Shown: positions 14,253 to 20,806 of the stretch, piece by piece
Layout: every line of letters begins with the position of its first letter
Position numbering within the stretch: the first letter of the stretch is position 1
Source of the DNA: Brevundimonas sp. UBA5866
GTDB taxonomy: Bacteria; Pseudomonadota; Alphaproteobacteria; Caulobacterales; Caulobacteraceae
NCBI RefSeq assembly: GCF_002432125.1
Contig: NZ_DJFS01000083.1
Coordinates: forward strand, 1 to 40,091
Length of the DNA stretch: 40,091 nucleotides
Direction of reading: 5' to 3'
Program-made: the position numbers and the translations under genes
The notes under the pieces: model-generated
Told to the model about the DNA's origin: nothing
The model's database searches: none
What the model saw: only the letters and a program-made list of their open reading frames with translations

Positions 14253-14564
14253 ATGAATCCGATGATGGCCGCCCGGCTTTATTCCACCGTTCAAGGTTCG
14301 GCATCGCCGACGGTGGCCAAGCCTGAAATGGCTTCACAGGCCAAGGGCGCAGGCTTTGCCGAACTGCTCCAGTCAGTGGTGACCCAGACCGCCGAACAGA
14401 CCCGCGGTGCCGAGGTGCAGATGGCCCAGAACGTCAACGGCCAGGGTAATCTGATCGACGTCGTCACCTCCATCAGCGCCGCCGAGGCCTCGCTGGAAAC
14501 GGTTCTGGCCGTGCGCGACCAGGTGATTTCCGCCTATAAGGAAATCATGGCCATGCCGATCTGA
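14253..14564 (+). CDS. fliE: FliE, flagellar hook-basal body protein
   Basis: A protein of 103 residues. The conserved FliE C-terminal half is present (FAELLQSVVTQTAEQTRGAE, then IDVVTSISAAEASLETVLAVRDQVISAYKEIMAMPI). FliE joins the MS ring to the FlgB/FlgC rod and is an early export substrate. It is the last gene of the flgBC-fliE operon; a strong terminator starts 22 nt after the stop. Confidence 0.95.
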   Translation: MNPMMAARLYSTVQGSASPTVAKPEMASQAKGAGFAELLQSVVTQTAEQTRGAEVQMAQNVNGQGNLIDVVTSISAAEASLETVLAVRDQVISAYKEIMAMPI

Positions 14565-14585
14565 GCGGCAGCGATCGAAGCAAGA

Positions 14586-14624
14586 AAAAGGGCGGCTCCG
14601 AGGTTCGGGGCCGCCCTTTTCTTT
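14586..14624. terminator. Terminator after fliE (bidirectional with folE)
   Basis: An 11-bp stem (14586-14596 with 14610-14620), extended by a few inner pairs, begins with AAAA and ends with TTTTCTTT. It lies between convergent fliE and folE and can serve both. Confidence 0.88.
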
Positions 14625-14641
14625 GGTGGTCTGAGCCGGGC

Positions 14642-15226
14642 CTAGCGGACCAGGCGCAGGAATTCTTCGCGCGTGCGCGGGTCTTCGCGGACGGTGCCCA
14701 GCAGGCAGGAGGTGGTCAGGCTGGAGTGGGGCAGGTTCACGCCGCGCATGGTCATGCACGAATGCTCGGCCTCGATCACCACGCCGACGCCGTGCGGTTT
14801 GAGCACGTCCATGATGGCGTGGGCGATTTCCGAGGTCATCTTTTCCTGGATCTGTAGGCGGCGGGCATAGCCCTGGACCACGCGGGCCAGTTTGGAGATG
14901 CCGACCACGCGGTCGGTCGGCAGATAGGCGACGTGCGCGCGGCCGATCACCGGCAGCATATGGTGTTCGCAGTGCGAGACGAAACGGATGTCCTTGAGGA
15001 CGACCAGTTCGTCATATCCGCCGACTTCCTCGAAGGTGCGCAGCAGATATTCCTTGGGATCGACGTCATAGCCTTGGAACAGCTCGCGATACGACTTGGC
15101 CACACGTTTGGGCGTGTCCAGAAGGCCCTCGCGGTCGGGATTGTCCCCGGCCCAGCGGATGAGGGTGCGAACGGCGGCTTCGGCCTCTTCCCGGGAGACT
15201 TCGGCAGGGTGCTGGTGATCAGTCAT
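14642..15226 (-). CDS. folE: GTP cyclohydrolase I
   Basis: A protein of 194 residues that matches GCYH-I throughout. It converts GTP to 7,8-dihydroneopterin triphosphate, the first step to folate. Visible motifs are GLLDTPKRVAKSY, the zinc-site SHCEHHMLP with Cys and His, GISKLARVVQGYARRLQIQE, and EAEHSCMTMRGV, whose Cys is the third zinc ligand. ATG 15226 follows AGAGG. It is transcribed against the flagellar genes on both sides and is not functionally tied to them. Confidence 0.97.
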   Translation of the reverse strand: MTDHQHPAEVSREEAEAAVRTLIRWAGDNPDREGLLDTPKRVAKSYRELFQGYDVDPKEYLLRTFEEVGGYDELVVLKDIRFVSHCEHHMLPVIGRAHVAYLPTDRVVGISKLARVVQGYARRLQIQEKMTSEIAHAIMDVLKPHGVGVVIEAEHSCMTMRGVNLPHSSLTTSCLLGTVREDPRTREEFLRLVR

Positions 15227-15312
15227 GGAGCCTCTTTAGGACAGACCGTGGCGTTTGGGGAGGGTGCATAGGTACGGTTTTACTTATGCGGCGGATCACC
15301 TTCGCTGTGTGG

Positions 15313-15327
15313 TTATCAACTCGTTAA
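15313..15327. promoter_or_regulatory. CtrA-like box upstream of fliQ
   Basis: TTAT (15313-15316), 7 nt, then TTAA followed by CC (15324-15329) differ from the CtrA consensus by one base. It sits 43 nt ahead of the fliQ ATG. The Caulobacter fliQR promoter is a known CtrA target, which supports the reading. Confidence 0.6.
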
Positions 15328-15369
15328 CCATAGTGTCGGCATTTATTGCCTAGGTTGACGGAGCGGGTC

Positions 15370-15633
15370 ATGAGTGGCGCGGAAGTACTGGATGTGGGGC
15401 GTGATGCCCTGTGGCTGACAATCCAGCTTTGCCTGCCCGCGCTTGTCGTGGCGCTGGTGGTGGGTGTGGCCATCGGTCTGTTCCAGGCCCTGACCCAGAT
15501 CCAGGAGCAGACTCTGGTCTATGCGCCCAAGATCATTGCCATTTTCGTGACCTTGCTGCTGGCGCTGCCGTTGATGGGCGCGCTGATGGGGGCCTTCATG
15601 CGTGACATCGCCGCGCGGATCGCCGGTATCTAG
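15370..15633 (+). CDS. fliQ: FliQ, flagellar type III export gate protein
   Basis: A protein of 87 residues, the family length, from ATG 15370 with GGAG at 15360-15363; eight further in-frame codons upstream are not FliQ-like. There are two membrane helices (LWLTIQLCLPALVVALVVGV and IIAIFVTLLLALPLMGALM) around the conserved FQALTQIQEQTLVYAPKI. It is part of the FliPQR gate and first of fliQ-fliR-flhB, with 7 nt to fliR. Confidence 0.96.
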   Translation: MSGAEVLDVGRDALWLTIQLCLPALVVALVVGVAIGLFQALTQIQEQTLVYAPKIIAIFVTLLLALPLMGALMGAFMRDIAARIAGI

Positions 15634-15640
15634 AGAGCGT

Positions 15641-16411
15641 ATGGAGCCCTACGCCACAGTCGAGCAGGTTTGGGCGGGCGGACTTCTGTTCGCGCGGCTG
15701 GGTGCCATCGTCATGCTGTTGCCCGGCATTGGCGAGGCCTATGTGCCTGCGCGGGTCCGGCTGTCGCTGGCGCTGGTACTGGCGCTGGCCCTCTATCCGC
15801 TTGTGGGACATACGCTGCCGTCGTTGCCGGCCACGATGGGCGCGACGCTTGGGTGGGTACTGCGCGAGCTGATTGTGGGGCTGGCCATTGGGGCGATCCT
15901 GCGCATCTTCATGCAGGCCCTGACCACGGCGGGTGAGATCGTCTCACTGCAGACAACGCTCAGCTTCGCCCAGACCGCCAACCCCATGCAGGCCGCGCCG
16001 GGTTCGACCCTGTCGGCGTTTCTGGCCTTGCTGGGCGTGACCCTGGTGTTTGCGACCAATACGCACCATTTCTTCATCGGGGCGATCGTCGGCTCCTATG
16101 AATTGATCGCGCCCGCCCGCTCGCTGGTGGTCGGCGACTTTACCACTATGGCTGTGCGCACCATGAGCCAGAGCTTCCTGCTGGGGGTACAGCTGGCGGC
16201 TCCGGTGCTGGTGTTTGCCGTGGTGTTCAATCTGGCATCGGGGCTGGTGGCCCGCGTGATGCCGGCGTTCCAGGTTTATTTCGCGGCAGCACCGCTGAGT
16301 GTGCTGCTGGGGCTCTCGATCTTCGCGCTCAGTCTGGGCGTGATCGGTACGGTGTTCATCAGCCGCTACCAGTCGCTTGTGAGCCAGTTCTCGGGAGGCG
16401 CGCTTGGCTGA
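15641..16411 (+). CDS. fliR: FliR, flagellar type III export gate protein
   Basis: A protein of 256 residues from ATG 15641, 7 nt after fliQ. It is a polytopic membrane protein with typical FliR segments: LFARLGAIVMLLPGIGEAYVP, LRELIVGLAIGAILRIF, LQTTLSFAQTANPMQAAPGS, VMPAFQVYFAAAPLSVLLG. FliR is the single-copy closing subunit of the FliPQR gate. Its stop overlaps the flhB start region by 8 nt. Confidence 0.96.
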   Translation: MEPYATVEQVWAGGLLFARLGAIVMLLPGIGEAYVPARVRLSLALVLALALYPLVGHTLPSLPATMGATLGWVLRELIVGLAIGAILRIFMQALTTAGEIVSLQTTLSFAQTANPMQAAPGSTLSAFLALLGVTLVFATNTHHFFIGAIVGSYELIAPARSLVVGDFTTMAVRTMSQSFLLGVQLAAPVLVFAVVFNLASGLVARVMPAFQVYFAAAPLSVLLGLSIFALSLGVIGTVFISRYQSLVSQFSGGALG

Positions 16412-17483
16412 AGACGCCGACCAGGACTCGAAAACCGAAGAAGCCTCGCCGCGAAAACTTCAGGAAGCGCGCAGGAAAGGTGATTTCGCCCGTTCGCCCG
16501 ATGTGGCGACAACGCTGGCACTGGGCGGTGCGGCTGCGGTCCTGATGTTTGGCGGTGCCTATTTCAGCCAACAGATCGCCGCCGATCTGCTGCCCTTCAT
16601 CGAGCGTCCGCACACCATGCTGGGCGGGCTAGATGCCGGTGCGGGAATGGAACTGGCGATGACGGCCATTCTGTCGGTAGCGCCGTTCCTGATGTCTTTG
16701 ATGCTGGCGGTTATCGTAGGCAGCGTGTTTGGCAATGTGGCCCAGTCGCAGGGCTTTATCCTGACCACGGAAAAGCTGAAGCCAAAGCTGTCAGCCATCA
16801 GTCCGCTGTCGGGCTTCAAACGGATTTTTGGACCGGACGGACTGGTCCAGTTCCTCAAGACCTTCCTCAAGCTGGTGGCCATCGGCTGCGTGTGCTGGTG
16901 GGTGCTGAAGCCCCATGTGCGCGAGGTCGAAAACCTGGCGGCGATGAGCCCGATGGCCATACTGCCCTATGCGAAAGACCTGGCTTTCCGGCTGTTTCTG
17001 TCGGCGCTGATCTTTCTGGGGGCGACGGCCGGTGCGGACTACATCTGGCAGCGGATGCGCTTTGCCAAGCGGATGCGCATGACCAAGCAGGAAGCCAAGG
17101 ACGACTACAAGCAGTCCGAGGGTGATCCGCACGTCAAGGCACGGCTCCGCCAGCTTCGCATGCAACGCAGCCGCCAGCGCATGATGCAGGCTGTGCCGAC
17201 GGCCACCGTCATCGTCACCAACCCGACCCACTATTCGGTCGCCCTGCGCTACAATCCCGATGACGGCGATCCCGCGCCGGTGTGCGTGGCCAAGGGTGTG
17301 GACGCTATGGCACTGCGCATCCGCGAGGTGGCCAAGGAGCATGATGTTCCGATTGTCGAGAATGTGCCCCTGGCCCGCGCCCTCTATGCGACTGTCGAGG
17401 TCGATGACATCATCCCGCGCGAGCATTTCGAGGCTGCGGCCAAGGTCATCGGCTTTGTGATGCAGAAGGGCAAGGGGCGCTGA
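16404..17483 (+). CDS. flhB: FlhB, flagellar export switch protein
   Basis: A protein of 359 residues. The start is TTG at 16404, set by GGGAGG at 16393-16398 (5-nt spacing) and by the family N-terminus DSKTEEASPRKLQEARRKGDFARSPD. Four membrane helices are followed by the cytoplasmic domain. The self-cleavage motif NPTH is intact at N273-P274, so the export specificity switch should work. It overlaps fliR by 8 nt (translational coupling) and precedes cckA by 105 nt. A TTG start may keep its level low relative to FliR. Confidence 0.96.
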   Translation: MAEDADQDSKTEEASPRKLQEARRKGDFARSPDVATTLALGGAAAVLMFGGAYFSQQIAADLLPFIERPHTMLGGLDAGAGMELAMTAILSVAPFLMSLMLAVIVGSVFGNVAQSQGFILTTEKLKPKLSAISPLSGFKRIFGPDGLVQFLKTFLKLVAIGCVCWWVLKPHVREVENLAAMSPMAILPYAKDLAFRLFLSALIFLGATAGADYIWQRMRFAKRMRMTKQEAKDDYKQSEGDPHVKARLRQLRMQRSRQRMMQAVPTATVIVTNPTHYSVALRYNPDDGDPAPVCVAKGVDAMALRIREVAKEHDVPIVENVPLARALYATVEVDDIIPREHFEAAAKVIGFVMQKGKGR

Positions 17484-17510
17484 CCGTTCCGGCCATTCCG
17501 AGATAAGGCG

Positions 17511-17528
17511 TCCTGTTTCGGGACAGGA
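17511..17528 (+). terminator. Weak hairpin between flhB and cckA
   Basis: TCCTGT/ACAGGA with a 6-nt loop lies 27 nt after the flhB stop. No T-run follows, so it may only attenuate or stabilise the flhB transcript. Confidence 0.3.
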
Positions 17529-17588
17529 TCAGGTTAAGCTTTCGTGGCCTATTCTAAGGCCCGATTGATTCGCTGAAGGCGAGGCGAG

Positions 17589-19661
17589 ATGACTGTTTCC
17601 ACTCCGCAGGCTCGGCAGAAGACGCGACGGGTCCAATCCGTGCGTATTGATCCGCTGCTGGTCCTGATGGCTGTCGGGTTCACCCTGACGGTGGCGGCAA
17701 TCGCCTATCCCGCATTCCGTTTCAACGCCCTGAGCGCGCCCAGCCTGATACTGGTCATGACGGCCGGTGCGATTGCCTCCATCGGACTGATGGTGTTCGG
17801 GCGCGGGGAAGCCCAGCGCCCCCTGGGCGACACTGCCGTAGACATGCTGGACGCGATGGCCGAACCGGCGGCGCTGGTCTGGGAGTCGGGTCAGGTCCTT
17901 GCCTACAACGCGGCATGGGCCGAGGAGAATGGCGACCTGATCCACCTGCCGCGTGGCAAGTCGGGAAGGGCGCTGTACATGGCCTTCGCCCAGGCACGCG
18001 AAGGCGATCAGGGGCGCGCTATCGTCCAGATCGGCAGCCGCGAGAAGGAAGTCCTGATCGGACTGGCCGGGCAGGGGCGCTATCTGGTCCGGGCGGCACC
18101 CGAGGCGGCATTGCCGATCTCGTCAACGCCTCAGCTGGCCACGCCCGTGGCCAGCGCGGTGGGCGAACTGCGTGCGATGGCAGCGGGGGCTCCCTTCGGA
18201 TCGGGCGTCATACGCGGGGATGACCTGTTCGCGGGTCGGGTGAGCGATGCCAACGCGGCACTGGCGGTGCTGACGGGGCCTGCGGCGTCGGGCGATGCTG
18301 CCTTCGGCCATCTGTTCGATGCGGCCGGTCTGGCCGAGGCGCGTGCGAAGCTGGAGGCAGGGTCTTCTGGCCCGATCGAACTGGTTGCCCGTGCCCACCC
18401 CGATCGCAGCCTTCACCTGTATGTCGCGCCCGAGGGGGATGGCCGCCGTATCTGGCTGTTCGACGTGACGGGCCAGAAGTCGATGGAGCTGCAACTGTCG
18501 CAGGCCCAGAAGATGCAGGCCGTGGGTCAGCTGGCGGGCGGTGTGGCGCACGACTTCAACAACCTGCTGACCGCGATCCAGCTTCAGCTGTCGGGCCTGC
18601 TGGAACGCCATCCGGTCGGTGATCCGTCCTATGAGGGGCTGAACGAAATCCGCCAGACCGCCATTCGCGCCGCCGATCTGGTGCGCAAGCTGCTGGCTTT
18701 CTCGCGTAAATCTACGGTTCGACGCGAGCGGCTGGATCTGGGCGAGCTGGTGGGTGAATTCGCGGTTCTGCTGCGTCGTCTGCTGCGCGAGGATGTGCGG
18801 CTGGAAACCGATTACGGGCGTGATCTGCCGCTGGTGCTGGCCGACAAGTCGCAGCTGGAAACGGCTGTCATGAACCTTGCGGTCAATGCCCGCGACGCCA
18901 TGCGGGGCGTGGTCGAGCCGGGCGCGGGAGTGGTCACCATCCGCACGCGCCGTCTGGCCCAGAAACATGCGCGTGAACTGGGCTGGCGCGATGCCCCCGA
19001 AGAGGTGGCGCTCATCGAGGTCGCCGATACGGGGCCGGGTGTGCCGCCTGAACTCCTGGACAAGATTTTCGAGCCCTTCTTCACCACCAAGGCGGTGAAC
19101 GAGGGCACCGGCATGGGTCTGGCGACCGTCTACGGCATCGTCCAACAGGCAGGTGGCCATATCACCGTCACCAATATCGAAGGTGCGGGCGCGGCGTTCC
19201 GGATCTTCCTGCCTGCGGCATCGGCCGAGGAACTGGTCGAGGTTCCGGTGGTCGAAAAGACGGTGAAGGCCCCGCGCGACCTGTCCGGTGCCGGTCGTAT
19301 ACTGTTTGTCGAGGACGAGGCGGCCGTTCGCGGCATTGCCGCCCGCCTGCTGCGTCAGCGCGGCTATGAGGTGATCGAGGCGGCTGACGGTGAAGAGGCG
19401 CTGGAGCTGGCCGAGGAATGGGCGGGTCAGATCGACATGCTGATTTCCGACGTCATCATGCCGGGGCTGGACGGCCCGTCGCTGCTGCGCAAGGCGCGTC
19501 AGTTCATCGGAGATGTGCCCGTGCTGTTCATCTCGGGCTATGCCGAGAGCGACTTCTCTGACCTGCTTCAGGACGAGGTGGGCGTCAGCTTCCTGCCCAA
19601 ACCGCTGGACATCAAATCACTGGCCGAACGGGTGAAGCAGGAACTGCACGCAGAAGGCTGA
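17589..19661 (+). CDS. cckA: CckA, hybrid histidine kinase/phosphatase of the CtrA phosphorelay
   Basis: A protein of 690 residues, against about 691 in Caulobacter as remembered. Two N-terminal membrane helices (~22-42, ~50-68) are followed by two PAS-like regions (~85-280). The HisKA domain has its phospho-accepting H321 in GGVAHDFNNLLTAIQ, then the ATPase domain (NLAVNARDAM, DTGPGVPPELL, GTGMGLATVYGIV) and a C-terminal receiver domain with D621 in ISDVIMPGLDG. CckA passes phosphate via ChpT to CtrA and CpdR and reverses flow as a phosphatase when bound by c-di-GMP. Placement after fliQ-fliR-flhB matches Caulobacter as I recall it. Confidence 0.93.
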   Translation: MTVSTPQARQKTRRVQSVRIDPLLVLMAVGFTLTVAAIAYPAFRFNALSAPSLILVMTAGAIASIGLMVFGRGEAQRPLGDTAVDMLDAMAEPAALVWESGQVLAYNAAWAEENGDLIHLPRGKSGRALYMAFAQAREGDQGRAIVQIGSREKEVLIGLAGQGRYLVRAAPEAALPISSTPQLATPVASAVGELRAMAAGAPFGSGVIRGDDLFAGRVSDANAALAVLTGPAASGDAAFGHLFDAAGLAEARAKLEAGSSGPIELVARAHPDRSLHLYVAPEGDGRRIWLFDVTGQKSMELQLSQAQKMQAVGQLAGGVAHDFNNLLTAIQLQLSGLLERHPVGDPSYEGLNEIRQTAIRAADLVRKLLAFSRKSTVRRERLDLGELVGEFAVLLRRLLREDVRLETDYGRDLPLVLADKSQLETAVMNLAVNARDAMRGVVEPGAGVVTIRTRRLAQKHARELGWRDAPEEVALIEVADTGPGVPPELLDKIFEPFFTTKAVNEGTGMGLATVYGIVQQAGGHITVTNIEGAGAAFRIFLPAASAEELVEVPVVEKTVKAPRDLSGAGRILFVEDEAAVRGIAARLLRQRGYEVIEAADGEEALELAEEWAGQIDMLISDVIMPGLDGPSLLRKARQFIGDVPVLFISGYAESDFSDLLQDEVGVSFLPKPLDIKSLAERVKQELHAEG

Positions 19662-19665
19662 CGTC

Positions 19666-19857
19666 CTAGACGCTGATCTCGAAACGCCAGTCGTCGATGC
19701 CGCTGTTAGAATTGCGTTCGCGGGCTTGCGCGTAAAAGAAGTCGGCCATCTCGAAGATCTGCAGACGCGTCATGCGCCGCATGACCGGCGCAAGCTGATC
19801 TTTCATAAAGGCCACCTGGTCATCGCTGATGGGAGTCGACGGGTCGTAATCTGCCAT
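19666..19857 (-). CDS. Small conserved-looking protein of unknown function
   Basis: A protein of 63 residues on the opposite strand, ending 4 nt after the cckA stop. It is acidic at the start (MADYDPSTPISDDQVAFMKDQ), then has a basic amphipathic helix (LAPVMRRMTRLQIFEMADFF) and a polar tail. It has no signal peptide and no membrane segment. The long gap to sodB (181 nt) leaves room for divergent promoters. I do not recognise a family; coding quality and position favour a real gene. Confidence 0.6.
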   Translation of the reverse strand: MADYDPSTPISDDQVAFMKDQLAPVMRRMTRLQIFEMADFFYAQARERNSNSGIDDWRFEISV

Positions 19858-20037
19858 AGGTTGGGCCGGTTCTGTGCGGTTTCAACCTTGAGAAACGTCG
19901 CTATCCGGAAAGGTGTTCCCTCGATTGGGGAAATCCCGAGAAAAATCACTTCAATTTACCGAAGGGGGTTGGGTTCGGCGCGACGTGCCTTAGATAGTAG
20001 GCAGGATTTTGAAACACCCATTTGATGGAGTCTCCTG

Positions 20038-20655
20038 ATGGCTTTTACCCTTCCGCCTCTCCCCTACGCCTATGACGCTCTGGAACCGGCCATCGACAAG
20101 GAGACGATGACCTTCCACCACGACAAGCACCACCAGACCTATGTCGACAACCTGAACAAGGCAGTGGACGCTGACGAGAGCCTGCAGGGCAAGTCGCTGG
20201 AAGAGCTGTTCGCCAACATGTCGAAGCTGCCGAAGGCTGTCCGCAACAACGGTGGCGGCCACTGGAACCACGCCCTGTTCTGGGAACTGCTGGCTCCGGC
20301 CGACAAGACTGGCGAGCCGTCGGCTGAACTGGCCAAGGCCATCGAGTCCGACCTGGGCGGCATGGACAAGTTCAAGGAAGACTTCAACGCCGCCGGCGCC
20401 GGCCAGTTCGGCTCGGGCTGGGCCTGGCTGATCGTCCAGGACGGCAAGCTGAAAGTCACCTCGACCCCGAACCAGGACAACCCGCTGATGGACGTCGCCG
20501 ATGAAAAGGGCGCTGTCGTCCTGGGTGCCGACGTGTGGGAACATGCCTATTACCTGAAATACCAGAACCGCCGCGCCGACTATCTGAAGTCGTTCTGGAC
20601 GGTGGTGAACTGGAACAAGGTCAACGAACTCTATGCCGCGGCCATCAAGGGCTAA
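20038..20655 (+). CDS. sodB: Superoxide dismutase (Fe/Mn family)
   Basis: A protein of 205 residues converting superoxide to hydrogen peroxide and oxygen. The four metal ligands are in place: H27, H78 (GGGHWNHALFW), D165 and H169 (GADVWEHAYY). The second-shell pattern is Gly at H78 minus 4 and Gln at 146 (STPNQDNPLMD), the Mn-type arrangement, while alphaproteobacterial relatives are usually named SodB or cambialistic. The metal is therefore undecided. No signal peptide, so cytoplasmic. A GGAG precedes the ATG, and a good terminator follows. Confidence 0.95.
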   Translation: MAFTLPPLPYAYDALEPAIDKETMTFHHDKHHQTYVDNLNKAVDADESLQGKSLEELFANMSKLPKAVRNNGGGHWNHALFWELLAPADKTGEPSAELAKAIESDLGGMDKFKEDFNAAGAGQFGSGWAWLIVQDGKLKVTSTPNQDNPLMDVADEKGAVVLGADVWEHAYYLKYQNRRADYLKSFWTVVNWNKVNELYAAAIKG

Positions 20656-20693
20656 GGCATAAGGATTTCCTGATTTTTCAGGGGATAGTTGCG

Positions 20694-20727
20694 GGGAGTC
20701 GGTTATTCCGGCTCCCTGTTTCATTTT
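20694..20727 (+). terminator. Terminator of sodB
   Basis: A 9-bp stem GGGAGTCGG/CCGGCTCCC (one wobble, loop TTATT) is followed by TGTTTCATTTT, 39 nt after the sodB stop. Confidence 0.85.
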
Positions 20728-20740
20728 AAGGGACTGTTAT
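20726..20740. promoter_or_regulatory. Degenerate CtrA-like box upstream of the MHYT cyclase gene
   Basis: TTAA (20726-20729), 7 nt, TTAT (20737-20740): one mismatch to the CtrA consensus, 66 nt before the ATG. It overlaps the end of the sodB terminator T-tract, so chance is quite possible. Confidence 0.3.
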
Positions 20741-20771
20741 CCCTATGCGTTTGGACGCTAGTTACGCCTGA

Positions 20772-20796
20772 GGAGCCAGAACAGGCTCCCGTTTTT
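20772..20796 (+). terminator. Terminator-like hairpin 10 nt before the MHYT-GGDEF-EAL start
   Basis: GGAGCC/GGCTCC with loop AGAACA is followed by CGTTTTT (T-run 20792-20796). The T-run directly abuts the Shine-Dalgarno GAGG at 20797-20800. It looks like an intrinsic terminator within the leader and could be an attenuator or a second sodB terminator. Confidence 0.6.
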
Positions 20797-20806
20797 GAGG
20801 CGTAGT

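Noticed and set aside
17529..17588. Possible CtrA box in front of cckA (GGTTAAGC)
   Set aside because: Only one TTAA half is present; no second half at 7-nt spacing.
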